A stretch of 64,000 nt of DNA from Kibdelosporangium philippinense (GTDB taxonomy: Bacteria > Actinomycetota > Actinomycetes > Mycobacteriales > Pseudonocardiaceae), in NCBI RefSeq assembly GCF_021390435.2, contig NZ_JAJVCN010000003.1:248001-312000 (forward strand). Reading direction: 5' to 3'. This document shows positions 43,923 to 52,638 of the stretch, in pieces. Both the position numbers and the translations under genes were made by a program. Numbering within the stretch: position 1 is the stretch's first letter; each line of letters starts with the position of its first letter. A model generated the notes under the pieces. That model did no database searches. It was given only the letters and a program-made list of their open reading frames with translations, and was not told the DNA's origin.

Positions 43923-44711
43923 TCACGGCATCGGCTTTTTGATCTGCTGCATCAGCTCCGTGTAGTACGACATCACCCGGGTGTACACGCCTGGCTTGTT
44001 CGGCAGCGCGCAGCCTTCACCCCACGAGGAGATCCCGAGCAGCCTGCCGTGCGCGATCAGCGGCCCGCCGGAGTCGCCCTGGCAGCCGTCTATCCCTCCT
44101 TGGGGGTAACCCGCGCAGACCATCGCGCTCGAGTTGTACTTCGGGAACGAGCTCTGGCAGCTCTCGTCCGATACGACCGGCACCTGCGCCTGCAGCAGGT
44201 ACTGCGAGGTCGAGCCGCCCGACGAGGTCCGTCCCCAGCCGAGGATGGTCGCGTCGGTGTTCTCGGCGTAGGCGAAGTCGTCGTTGGACGTGGCGATCGG
44301 CAACGCCTTGTACGCGGTGATCGGCGTCGCCAGGGTCAACACCGCCACGTCGTGCCCGGCGAGCGCGTCGGAGTACTTCGTGTGGGTCCAGATTCCTTTG
44401 ACGGCGACTTCGAGGCCTTCGGACCTGTTCTTCTTGTCGTCCCGTCCGGCGACCACGATGACATCCTTGGGCACCTGGTTCTTCACGCAGTGCGCGGCCG
44501 TGATGACCTTGATCGACGAGGCCAGCGTGCCACCGCAGAACTGGAAGCCGTCCGGCCCCGCCAGGTACACGACGAACGGGTACTGCTGCGTGCTCGCCCT
44601 TGTGCCACCGACTATCCGGACGTCGGCCGACGCGGGCACCGCGGCCGCGACCAGACCGGCGAGGAGGCACACCACCGCCAGCAGACGGCCGACTCTGAGT
44701 TTGTCCCTCAT
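43923..44711 (-). CDS. secreted trypsin-like serine protease
   Basis: A 262-residue chymotrypsin-family protease. The signal peptide (LLAVVCLLAGLVAAAVPASA) is followed directly by DVRIVGGTRAS, the mature N-terminus of S1 proteases with almost no propeptide. The triad is H in ITAAHC, D in GHDVAVLTLA and S in CQGDSGGPL; cysteines occur in the trypsin pattern (CGGTL, ESCQSSF, MVCAGY, EGCALP). D six residues before the active serine (GIDGCQGDSGG) predicts trypsin-like Lys/Arg specificity. The ATG at 44711 has GGAGGA upstream. Confidence 0.95.
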   Translation of the reverse strand: MRDKLRVGRLLAVVCLLAGLVAAAVPASADVRIVGGTRASTQQYPFVVYLAGPDGFQFCGGTLASSIKVITAAHCVKNQVPKDVIVVAGRDDKKNRSEGLEVAVKGIWTHTKYSDALAGHDVAVLTLATPITAYKALPIATSNDDFAYAENTDATILGWGRTSSGGSTSQYLLQAQVPVVSDESCQSSFPKYNSSAMVCAGYPQGGIDGCQGDSGGPLIAHGRLLGISSWGEGCALPNKPGVYTRVMSYYTELMQQIKKPMP

Positions 44712-44818
44712 GGCGTGCTCCTCCAGACTCCCCTTGCGAACCATGCCCACGTTAGGTGAGAAGAGATCAACGCGCTGTCACTGAATCGGGTGGACTTGAG
44801 TCGTGATTAGCTAGGCGG

Positions 44819-45646
44819 GTGCGGAGGATGTTCGTGATCTTGCTGTTCGTGGCCGGATGCAGTGTGCAACCTGCCGCGCAACAGTTGCCCGAACCGCCCA
44901 CGACCTCCCAAACACCCGTCGCGACGACGCAAACGACGGCAGCCGCCAAGCCGGTGTGGGAAGTCGGCAAACACCCGTTGCCGAAGGCGCCTGGCGGGTT
45001 CGGGCAGATCCTGCCGACACCGCCCGAACTGGTGAACCGGTCATTGCCGACAAAGGACGTCCTGGCGCCACCGGCGGACGGTAAGTACAAATCGACCATC
45101 GCGCCTATTCCGGCCGATGTGCTGGCCCGCAGCACCTGGCAGGCTGCCTGTCCGGTGACCAAGGACGAGCTGAGGTACCTGACGATGTCGTTCTGGGGAT
45201 TCGACGACCGCCCGCACACCGGCGAGATGATCGTGAACACGAAGGTCGCCCAGCAGGTCACGGGCGTGTTCGGCAAGCTGTACGCGGCCAAGTTCCCGAT
45301 CGAGGAAATGCTCGTGACCGCGCCGCCTGAGCTGACCGCGCCACCAACGGGCGACGGCAACAGCACGACCGCATTCGTCTGCAGGCCCGCGCGTGGCCAG
45401 ACCAACTGGTCAGCGCACGCCTACGGCCTCGCGGTCGACATCAACCCGTTCTGCAATCCGTACAGCAAAGGCGAGCTCGTGCTGCCCGAGCTCGCCTCCG
45501 CGTATTTGGACCGTGGGAGAGTCCGGCCCGGCATGATCCGGGCCGGTGACACCGTCGAGCGTGCGTTCGCCGCAATCGGCTGGACCTGGGGCGGCACGTG
45601 GCGCACGCCCAAGGACCTGATGCACTTCTCGGCGACAGGCTCCTAA
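44819..45646 (+). CDS. M15-family D,D-peptidase lipoprotein
   Basis: A 275-residue lipoprotein (lipobox cysteine in LLFVAGCSV) with a Thr/Pro-rich linker and a C-terminal M15 peptidase domain. WSAHAYGLAVDINPF is the zinc motif SxHxxGxAxDxN, and WTWGGTWRTPKDLMHFSA holds the last zinc histidine. Such enzymes cut D-Ala-D-Ala or endopeptide bonds in peptidoglycan. The TAA stop is made by the TA target plus the first A of the IS630 element; without the insertion the stop would be TAG at the same place. Confidence 0.88.
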   Translation: MRRMFVILLFVAGCSVQPAAQQLPEPPTTSQTPVATTQTTAAAKPVWEVGKHPLPKAPGGFGQILPTPPELVNRSLPTKDVLAPPADGKYKSTIAPIPADVLARSTWQAACPVTKDELRYLTMSFWGFDDRPHTGEMIVNTKVAQQVTGVFGKLYAAKFPIEEMLVTAPPELTAPPTGDGNSTTAFVCRPARGQTNWSAHAYGLAVDINPFCNPYSKGELVLPELASAYLDRGRVRPGMIRAGDTVERAFAAIGWTWGGTWRTPKDLMHFSATGS

Positions 45647-45712
45647 AAGATCTTTCGGTAATAGGGTGAGTCGTTGCGGGTGATACGCCTTGCCTGGTAG
45701 GACAATCGTGGT

Positions 45713-46303
45713 GTGCCAGAACCGTCACGATCGACCGGCCAGCGTCGGAAAGGCCGTAGCAGCAAGAAAGTAGCTGCCCGCCGTGATTTTGAGGCGTTGC
45801 GAGAACGTCGGATGCGGGCAGCGGAGATGTTTGACCGCGGCAAGCGGCAGGTCGATGTGGTGGTGGAGTTGGGAGTCTCGGCGCAGACCGCCTCACGGTG
45901 GCACCGGGCGTGGTCGGCCGGCGGACGGCAGGCATTGGCCGGGGCTGGTCGTGCCGGGCGGCTGCCCAAGCTGACCGACGAGCAGGTGGCCGAGGTGGCC
46001 GGCGCGCTGGCGCAGGGGCCGAAGGCGAACGGATTCCCGACCGACATGTGGACACTGGCACGGGTGGCCAAGGTCATCGAGAAACTCACCGGGGTGCGGT
46101 ACTCGCAAACCCAGACCTGGACGATCCTGCGCGAGCGGCTGGGCTGGAGCAGGCAGCGTCCCGCCCGCCGCGCCACCGAACGCGACCAGGAGGCCATCGA
46201 CAGGTGGGTGAAAAAGGAGTGGCCACGCATAAAAAAAGCGCCCGGCGCCGAAGGGCCTGGATCTGCTTCCAGGACGAGTCCGGATTCTCCCTGCTGCCCG
46301 TAG
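45713..46303 (+). CDS. IS630-type transposase, DNA-binding part (orfA)
   Basis: Frame 0 of the transposase: a basic N-terminus (RRKGRSSKKVAARR), a helix-turn-helix (KRQVDVVVELGVSAQTASRW) and a second one in LARVAKVIEKLTGVRYSQTQ. The meaningful homology ends near KKEWPRIKK at the seven-A run; the rest is out-of-frame sequence up to the stop at 46303. Confidence 0.85.
   Translation: MPEPSRSTGQRRKGRSSKKVAARRDFEALRERRMRAAEMFDRGKRQVDVVVELGVSAQTASRWHRAWSAGGRQALAGAGRAGRLPKLTDEQVAEVAGALAQGPKANGFPTDMWTLARVAKVIEKLTGVRYSQTQTWTILRERLGWSRQRPARRATERDQEAIDRWVKKEWPRIKKAPGAEGPGSASRTSPDSPCCP
46231..46237 (+). promoter_or_regulatory. -1 frameshift heptamer A_AAA_AAA
   Basis: The codons read CGC ATA AAA AAA GCG. 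The run A AAA AAA is a canonical slippery site; a -1 slip gives KKSARRRRAWICFQDESG, the start of the DDE domain. Confidence 0.82.
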
Positions 46304-46794
46304 TACGGGCCACCTGGGCGCCACGCGGTCAGACCCCGGTGCTGACCCACCGGTTCTCCTGGAAACGCCTGTCGATGTCCGGCGCGCTGGCCTACCGGCC
46401 CGACCGCAGCGAGGCCGTGTTCGTGTTCGGCATCAAAGAAGGCGCCTACAACACCGCCTCGCTGATCGAGTTCCTCACCGCTCTGCTCGATCACCTTGAC
46501 CGCCAGAAAGTCACCCTGATCTGGGACGGCCTGCCCGCCCACCGTTCCGCGGCCATGAAGGAATGGCTGGCCACCCAACGACACTGGCTGCGCGTGGAAC
46601 CGTTGCCCGGCTACGCCCCCGACCTCAACCCGATGGAAATGGTGTGGGGCAACGTCAAAGCCACCGAGCTGGCCAACTTGTGCCCGGACACCATCGACGA
46701 GGCCCACACCGCCACCCAGGCCGGCCTGGAACGCGTCGGCAGCAGCTACCAACTGTGCTTCAACTTCCTCGACCACACCGGCCTTTCCCTATGA
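46235..46794 (+). CDS. IS630-type transposase, catalytic part (orfB, by frameshift)
   Basis: The -1 frame carries the DDE triad: ICFQDESGFSLLP, VTLIWDGLPAHRS and APDLNPMEMVWGNVK. No suitable start codon lies at its beginning, so translation must come by frameshifting from orfA. The stop is 30 bases before the right end of the element. Confidence 0.88.
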
Positions 46795-46823
46795 CACAAT
46801 TCACTCAAATACCGAAAGATCTT

Positions 46824-47894
46824 TTAGTTCTTGCTCCCGCTGTTGCTGTCGTTGTTCTGGTCGTCATCGTCGGACGGGCGACGGCGGAAGCCGCTGAAGA
46901 CCTTGTCCGCGACACCCGACAGCGCGCCGCCGACGTCGTTGAAGACCTTGACCAGCGGGTCGGTCGAGTTGTCCCACGCGTCCTTGTAGGACTTCGCGGC
47001 ACCTTGGATGTCCTCGTTCAGCGGGTTGCCCTCGTCCTGCGCGTCGCGGCGTTTGTAGTCGCCGGTCAGGATCGTGCGGTACTCCTCGGACGCGGCCCAG
47101 CGCTGCAACTGCGAGGCCCGGACGACCGCGAACGGATGCGTCTGCTGCTCGACCGCGAGCAGCTTGATGATGCTGTCGCGGATGTCCTCGACCTCTTCGT
47201 ACTCCTTGGCCTGCTCGAGGAAGGCCGGGATGTCGATCTGGGAGAGGTCGGTCGCGCCAGCGAGGTACATGTGCGCACGCAGTGAGGCTTGCGGGTCCTG
47301 GCCAACGAGCAGACCGGCACGGTCACAGCTCAGCTCGGCCTTGCGCTGCCACTCGTAGAGCGCCGCGATGACCGCGCGCAGCCCGATCACGCCCATCGGC
47401 ACCCAGGCGATCGAGCGCTGCAGCTTCAACAGGCGGTCGAGCAGCGTGAGCAGCACCGCGTGCCCGGACAGCACATGGCCCATCTCGTGACCGATCACGA
47501 ACCGCAGCGCCTCGGTGTCGAACAGCTCGACAAGACCGGACGACACCACGATGAACGGCTCGTCGATCCCCCTGGTCTGCGCGATCACGCGTGGGTCGCG
47601 GGCGACGTAAACCTTGGGGACCTGCTCGAGGTCGAGGATCTCGGCGGCCTCGGTGCGGATCCGGTCGATCACCGGGTACTGCGAGGGGCCCACCCGCACG
47701 TGCGACGCCACCGCCATCAGCCGCTCGGCGCGCTCGTTGAACAGCGCGTTCAGCGTCTTGAGGACGTCGGCGACGCCAGGTACGGCGCGCAAAGTGGCCA
47801 TCGCACCGCGATCGGCCGGGTGTTCGTATGCGCGTGGACTGATTCCGGGGAATCGGACGCGCGGTGACGACTGTTGGACGTCGGATTCAGTCAC
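46824..47894 (-). CDS. M48-family zinc metalloprotease
   Basis: A protein of about 356 residues. The HExxH motif is in RFVIGHEMGHVLSGHAVLLT, the third zinc ligand is the Glu of RKAELSCDRAGLLVG, and a hydrophobic stretch (IAWVPMGVIGLRAVIAAL) lies between. The C-terminus is Asp/Asn/Ser-rich. M48 proteases (Ste24/HtpX/LoiP-like) degrade misfolded membrane or envelope proteins. The GTG at 47894 has GGGAGAGGG nine bases upstream. The TAA stop uses the last T of the IS element plus TA; in the ancestral sequence it was TAG. Confidence 0.9.
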   Translation of the reverse strand: MTESDVQQSSPRVRFPGISPRAYEHPADRGAMATLRAVPGVADVLKTLNALFNERAERLMAVASHVRVGPSQYPVIDRIRTEAAEILDLEQVPKVYVARDPRVIAQTRGIDEPFIVVSSGLVELFDTEALRFVIGHEMGHVLSGHAVLLTLLDRLLKLQRSIAWVPMGVIGLRAVIAALYEWQRKAELSCDRAGLLVGQDPQASLRAHMYLAGATDLSQIDIPAFLEQAKEYEEVEDIRDSIIKLLAVEQQTHPFAVVRASQLQRWAASEEYRTILTGDYKRRDAQDEGNPLNEDIQGAAKSYKDAWDNSTDPLVKVFNDVGGALSGVADKVFSGFRRRPSDDDDQNNDSNSGSKN

Positions 47895-48035
47895 GGTGGT
47901 AAACCCTCTCCCTGTGGTTAACGCCAACGTACGCGGAAACGGACATCAAGAGGGCCGACTGGACCGCATACCCGGCAAAGACCAGGGTTGTCCCTGACTC
48001 TCGAAATCAGTGAGACCAACTACCGGAGGTAGAGC

Positions 48036-48563
48036 ATGAGCCTGGAGCGTCCCGTCACGCCTGACCCCTACGACCTGCTGCCAACGGTCCGGTCGTTCAC
48101 GCTGTCGTCGACCGACGTGACCGGCGGCGAGCAGCTGCCCGGCGCGCAGGTGTTCGAGGACGGCAACACCTCACCGCAGCTGAGCTGGTCCGGTTTCCCG
48201 TCGGACACCAAGAGCTTCGTGGTGACGTGCTTCGACCCGGACGCGCCGACCCCGTCGGGCTTCTGGCACTGGCTGGCCATCGACATCCCGGCCTCGGTGA
48301 CCTCGTTGGACACCGGCGCGGGGGAAAGCGATGCCACGTTGCCGCAGGGCGCGTTCCACACGCGCAACGACTTCGGCAACCACAAGTTCGACGGCGCGGC
48401 ACCGCCCGCTGGCGACCAGGTGCACCGCTACTACTTCGTGGTGCACGCCGTGGACCAGGAGAAGCTCGGCGTCGACGAGGGCGCCTCGGCCGCGTACGTC
48501 AGCTTCAACCTGGCTTTCCACACGCTGGCGCGCGCCATCCTCGTACCCACCTACCAGCACTGA
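48036..48563 (+). CDS. YbhB/YbcL-type PEBP-family protein
   Basis: A 175-residue phosphatidylethanolamine-binding-like protein. Signature segments are FEDGNTSPQLSWSGFPSDTK, VTCFDPDAPTPSGFWHWLAI (the DPDAP and H-W-L ligand site), and DQVHRYYFVVHAVDQEKLGV. PEBP proteins in bacteria have no firm function; some bind small anions or inhibit kinases or proteases. It has a very good ribosome binding site (GGAGG) and ends just before palindrome copy 4. Confidence 0.92.
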   Translation: MSLERPVTPDPYDLLPTVRSFTLSSTDVTGGEQLPGAQVFEDGNTSPQLSWSGFPSDTKSFVVTCFDPDAPTPSGFWHWLAIDIPASVTSLDTGAGESDATLPQGAFHTRNDFGNHKFDGAAPPAGDQVHRYYFVVHAVDQEKLGVDEGASAAYVSFNLAFHTLARAILVPTYQH

Positions 48564-48567
48564 GAAA

Positions 48568-48613
48568 CTCGTGAGTGGTTATGCGGGTTAGAACTCGCGT
48601 AACCACTCACGAG
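48568..48613. repeat. palindromic gene-end repeat, copy 4
   Basis: Left arm 48568-48589 (CTCGTGAGTGGTTATGCG...), centre AG, right arm 48592-48613. The two non-Watson-Crick pairs are G-T and T-G, that is G-U wobbles in RNA. This copy is the only one between genes on the same strand (PEBP and mtr), so here it can only terminate one transcript. Confidence 0.92.
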
Positions 48614-48657
48614 GCCCACGCTGGGAACAAGCCATCGGCGTGTGCTGTTATGCAGGC

Positions 48658-50049
48658 GTGCGGACCTTCGATCTGGTGATAATCGGTACCGGCTCCGGCA
48701 ATTCCATCCTCGACCCGAGGTTCAAGGACTGGAATGTGGCCGTCGTCGAAAAGGGAACCTTCGGCGGCACATGCCTCAACGTCGGCTGCATCCCGACGAA
48801 GATGTTCGTGCACACGGCTGATCTCGCGGCGGCTCCCGCGGCGAGCGCGCGGCTGGGCGTCGACTCGACGCTGGATGGTGTGCGCTGGGAGGACATCCGG
48901 GACCGGATCTTCGGCCGGATCGATCCGATCGCGGCAGGCGGCCGTGACTACCGCAAAAACCACGCGGACAACTCGAACGTCACGGTGTTCGAAGGCACCG
49001 GCCGGTTCACCGAGCCGAAGGTGCTCGAAGTCACGTTGGCGGACGGCAGCAAGGAAACCATCACCGCGCCCAAGTTCGTGCTGGCCGCCGGTGGCCGGGT
49101 GAAGGCGCCGGACGTACCGGGCCTGTCCGAGGTCGGTTACGAGACCAGCGACACGATCATGCGGCTGGCGAAGCTGCCGAAGAAGCTGACGATCCTTGGC
49201 AGCGGGTTCATCGCGGCCGAGTTCGCGCACGTGTTCTCGTCCTACGGCGTCGATGTGACGGTCATCGCTCGTTCCGGTGCGTTGCTGCGCAGTGAGGACG
49301 ACGACATCTCCTCGCGGTTCACCGCACTGGCCCGTGAGAAGTGGGATGTCCGGCTGGATCGTAAGACTGTCCGGGCGGAACGCGATGGTGACGTGATCAG
49401 ACTGCACCTGGAAGGCCCGTCTGGCGCCGAGACTGTGGAGTCTGACGTGCTTCTGGTGGCGGTCGGGCGTACGCCGAACTCGGACATCCTCAACGTGACC
49501 GCTGGCGGCATCGCGGTCGCGCCGTCCGGGCACGTCGTGGTCGACGAGTACCAGCGGACCACAGTGGATGGTGTGTACGCGCTTGGCGACATCAGCTCGC
49601 CCTACGAGTTGAAGCACGTGGCCAACCACGAGGCACGGGTCGTGCAGCACAACCTGTTGCACCCCTCGGATCTGCGGAAAGCCGATCACAGGTTCGTGCC
49701 GTCCGCGGTGTTCACGTCCCCGCAGATCGCGTCGGTCGGTTTGACCGAGCGGGAAGCCAAAGCCAGTGGCAGGCGGTATGTCGTGGCCGAGCAGGCGTAT
49801 GCGGACATCGCATACGGCTGGGCGATGGAGGACACGTCCGGGTTCGTGAAACTGCTGGCAGACCCTGCCAGTGGCGAACTCATCGGCGCGCACATCATGG
49901 GGCCGCAGGCTTCGAGCGTGATCCAGCCGCTGATCCAGGCGATGAGCTTCGGCCTGCGCGCCGACGACATGGCCCGTGGCCAGTACTGGATCCACCCCGG
50001 CATGCCGGAGGTCGTGGAGAACGCGCTGCTCAAGCTCGTTCTGGATTAA
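48658..50049 (+). CDS. mtr: mycothione reductase
   Basis: A 463-residue flavoprotein of the disulphide-reductase family: FDLVIIGTGSGNSIL (FAD), the redox site FGGTCLNVGCIPTKMFVHTA, ILGSGFIAAEFAHVFSSYGV (NADPH), and VYALGDISSPYELKHVANHE. The C-terminal HPGMPEVVENALLKL provides the His-Glu couple. N(x)GSGNSI and the length are typical of mycothione reductase. It keeps mycothiol, the actinobacterial thiol, reduced. The GTG at 48658 is in place of the frame-upstream ATG. Its presence supports an actinomycete host. Confidence 0.92.
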   Translation: MRTFDLVIIGTGSGNSILDPRFKDWNVAVVEKGTFGGTCLNVGCIPTKMFVHTADLAAAPAASARLGVDSTLDGVRWEDIRDRIFGRIDPIAAGGRDYRKNHADNSNVTVFEGTGRFTEPKVLEVTLADGSKETITAPKFVLAAGGRVKAPDVPGLSEVGYETSDTIMRLAKLPKKLTILGSGFIAAEFAHVFSSYGVDVTVIARSGALLRSEDDDISSRFTALAREKWDVRLDRKTVRAERDGDVIRLHLEGPSGAETVESDVLLVAVGRTPNSDILNVTAGGIAVAPSGHVVVDEYQRTTVDGVYALGDISSPYELKHVANHEARVVQHNLLHPSDLRKADHRFVPSAVFTSPQIASVGLTEREAKASGRRYVVAEQAYADIAYGWAMEDTSGFVKLLADPASGELIGAHIMGPQASSVIQPLIQAMSFGLRADDMARGQYWIHPGMPEVVENALLKLVLD

Positions 50050-50611
50050 GGACTAATCCTTTCTGCGTACCCCGGCGTGTACCTGTCGACAACATGTCGA
50101 TCAACGCCGGGGAGTCACTGAACTGTGTGGGGCTGGATTCGCAAGACGTTCTACGTCTTGGTGTTCCTGTCGTTGGCCGCGCCACTGATCGCGTTCCGCT
50201 ACAGCTACTCGTTATACGAGATACCGGATCCCGCTCAGATCGCCGCTGGTCAGAACCAGACGATCACGTTGTACTACGCGGACGGCAAGACGGAGCTGGC
50301 GCGGATCTCGCCCAAGAGCGGGGACCGGTCGTCCATCCGGTTCCAGGACATTCCTGTGCACGTGCAGAACGCGGTGCTCTCGGCCGAGGACAACACGTAC
50401 TGGGAGAACTCGGGCTTCGACATCACCGGGATCGCCCGCGCGGTGTGGAACAACCTGACCGGCGACTCGGGTGGCGGGTCCACGATCACCCAGCAGTACG
50501 TCAAGAAGGCGACCGGCAACGAGCAGCTTTCGCTTGAGCGCAAGTGGAAAGAGCTGGTCCTCGCCAAGAAGCTGGCGGACACGTACTCCAAGAAAGAGCT
50601 GTTCACACACT

Positions 50612-51623
50612 GAGGTAATCTCACCAAGATTCTGGTTCGTTTGTTGAGCCGCGAAGCTGCTCGGACGAGCGCTGGTCGATGTGCTGGGGAGTGGTGAGAC
50701 CCGGGGAAAGATGGGCGGGGAGCCCTTGGTAGAACTGGATTGCGAAGATCAAGTCCGGACCAGAAGGCTCCCCGTGATTGCGTATCGTGCCATGCTCGAT
50801 GTCCCGCGTGAACTGGCCCTCTACCTCAGCCGGCTGCTGCACGCCGAACGCCGCCGACGCGGCACCCGCAAGAACAGCAGGGCGTTGACCTGCTTTCGCC
50901 ACGCGGTGCTGGGCCTGCGCTGGTTCCGGCAGAACACCGACGTCCCCGCCCTGGCTCGCGATCACGGCATCTCCCGCGCCACCGGCTACCGCTACTTGGA
51001 TGAGGTCGTCATCGTGCTCGCCGAGCAGGCGCCGGACCTGCATGAGGCCCTGCAGCGGGCCAAGGATGAGGGCACGGCCTACGTGATCCTCGATGGAAAG
51101 GTCTTCTCCGCCGATCGCTGTAGCGAGAAAACGTTGAGCGTGAAAGGCGAGCCGATCGACCTGTGGTACTCCGGCAAAGCCCGCGAGCACGGCGGCAACA
51201 TCCAAGCGCTGTGCGCGCCGGACGGTTTTCCGTGGTGGGTCTCGGATGTCGAGCCCGGTTCACTCCATGACTTGACCGTGGCGCGCGAGCATGTGCTGGG
51301 TGCGCTGTACTGGGCCGCCTCGCACCTTGATCTGCCGACGCTGGCCGATGGCGGCTACGACGGTGCCGGCATCGGCGTGCACACCCCGGTCAAACAGCCT
51401 GCCGATGGCCAGGTCCTCGACGTGGACACCCGCACACGCAACGCTCTGCTGCGTGGCCTACGGTGTCTGGGCGAACGTGGTTTCGCCCTACTCACCGGAC
51501 GCTGGCGCAGCCTGCGGCATCTCACCGCCAACCCCAGCAAGATCGGCGACATCGTCAAAGCCGCCCTTGTCCTCACGCATTTCGAACACGGCAAGATCGC
51601 GTGAAAGTCGCTGAGATCACCTC
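50612..51623 (+). mobile_element. IS5-family (ISL2-type) insertion sequence, copy 1
   Basis: A 1012-base element with terminal repeats GAGGTRATCTCA, flanked by ACT on both sides (50609-50611; 51624-51626). A three-base ANT duplication fits the ISL2 group of IS5. One long transposase frame is present. Copy 2 is in direct tandem with only ACT between. Confidence 0.92.
50774..51604 (+). CDS. IS5-family transposase, copy 1
   Basis: About 276 residues from the GTG at 50774 (VIAYRAMLDVPREL, with AGAAGG upstream), which matches the usual N-terminus of this group better than the ATG at 50681. Helix-turn-helix: VPALARDHGISRATGYRYLD. DDE core: YVILDGKVFSADR, LPTLADGGYDGAGIG and the late Glu in LGERGFALLTGRWR. 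Identical to copy 2. Confidence 0.92.
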   Translation: MIAYRAMLDVPRELALYLSRLLHAERRRRGTRKNSRALTCFRHAVLGLRWFRQNTDVPALARDHGISRATGYRYLDEVVIVLAEQAPDLHEALQRAKDEGTAYVILDGKVFSADRCSEKTLSVKGEPIDLWYSGKAREHGGNIQALCAPDGFPWWVSDVEPGSLHDLTVAREHVLGALYWAASHLDLPTLADGGYDGAGIGVHTPVKQPADGQVLDVDTRTRNALLRGLRCLGERGFALLTGRWRSLRHLTANPSKIGDIVKAALVLTHFEHGKIA

Positions 51624-51626
51624 ACT

Positions 51627-52638
51627 GAGGTAATCTCACCAAGATTCTGGTTCGTTTGTTGAGCCGCGAAGCTGCTCGGACGAGCGCTGGTCGATGTGCT
51701 GGGGAGTGGTGAGACCCGGGGAAAGATGGGCGGGGAGCCCTTGGTAGAACTGGATTGCGAAGATCAAGTCCGGACCAGAAGGCTCCCCGTGATTGCGTAT
51801 CGTGCCATGCTCGATGTCCCGCGTGAACTGGCCCTCTACCTCAGCCGGCTGCTGCACGCCGAACGCCGCCGACGCGGCACCCGCAAGAACAGCAGGGCGT
51901 TGACCTGCTTTCGCCACGCGGTGCTGGGCCTGCGCTGGTTCCGGCAGAACACCGACGTCCCCGCCCTGGCTCGCGATCACGGCATCTCCCGCGCCACCGG
52001 CTACCGCTACTTGGATGAGGTCGTCATCGTGCTCGCCGAGCAGGCGCCGGACCTGCATGAGGCCCTGCAGCGGGCCAAGGATGAGGGCACGGCCTACGTG
52101 ATCCTCGATGGAAAGGTCTTCTCCGCCGATCGCTGTAGCGAGAAAACGTTGAGCGTGAAAGGCGAGCCGATCGACCTGTGGTACTCCGGCAAAGCCCGCG
52201 AGCACGGCGGCAACATCCAAGCGCTGTGCGCGCCGGACGGTTTTCCGTGGTGGGTCTCGGATGTCGAGCCCGGTTCACTCCATGACTTGACCGTGGCGCG
52301 CGAGCATGTGCTGGGTGCGCTGTACTGGGCCGCCTCGCACCTTGATCTGCCGACGCTGGCCGATGGCGGCTACGACGGTGCCGGCATCGGCGTGCACACC
52401 CCGGTCAAACAGCCTGCCGATGGCCAGGTCCTCGACGTGGACACCCGCACACGCAACGCTCTGCTGCGTGGCCTACGGTGTCTGGGCGAACGTGGTTTCG
52501 CCCTACTCACCGGACGCTGGCGCAGCCTGCGGCATCTCACCGCCAACCCCAGCAAGATCGGCGACATCGTCAAAGCCGCCCTTGTCCTCACGCATTTCGA
52601 ACACGGCAAGATCGCGTGAAAGTCGCTGAGATCACCTC
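51627..52638 (+). mobile_element. IS5-family (ISL2-type) insertion sequence, copy 2
   Basis: Direct tandem repeat of copy 1 with a period of exactly 1015 bases (1012 plus ACT), closed by ACT at 52639-52641. The encoded proteins are identical residue for residue, so the duplication is very young. Confidence 0.92.
51789..52619 (+). CDS. IS5-family transposase, copy 2
   Basis: Same 276-residue product as copy 1 from the GTG at 51789, with the same DDE core (YVILDGKVFSADR, LADGGYDGAGIG). Two intact transposase genes side by side keep this pair potentially active. Confidence 0.92.
   Translation: MIAYRAMLDVPRELALYLSRLLHAERRRRGTRKNSRALTCFRHAVLGLRWFRQNTDVPALARDHGISRATGYRYLDEVVIVLAEQAPDLHEALQRAKDEGTAYVILDGKVFSADRCSEKTLSVKGEPIDLWYSGKAREHGGNIQALCAPDGFPWWVSDVEPGSLHDLTVAREHVLGALYWAASHLDLPTLADGGYDGAGIGVHTPVKQPADGQVLDVDTRTRNALLRGLRCLGERGFALLTGRWRSLRHLTANPSKIGDIVKAALVLTHFEHGKIA

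Larger units (their letters stand above)
45646..46824 (+). mobile_element. IS630-family insertion sequence (element 2)
   Basis: A 1179-base element between two TA dinucleotides (45644-45645 and 46825-46826). Terminal inverted repeats begin AAAGATCTTTCGGTAWTWG and extend about 26 bases with mismatches. It belongs to a different subgroup from element 1, having other ends and a different transposase. It sits exactly at the shared stop codons of the flanking convergent genes. Confidence 0.95.
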
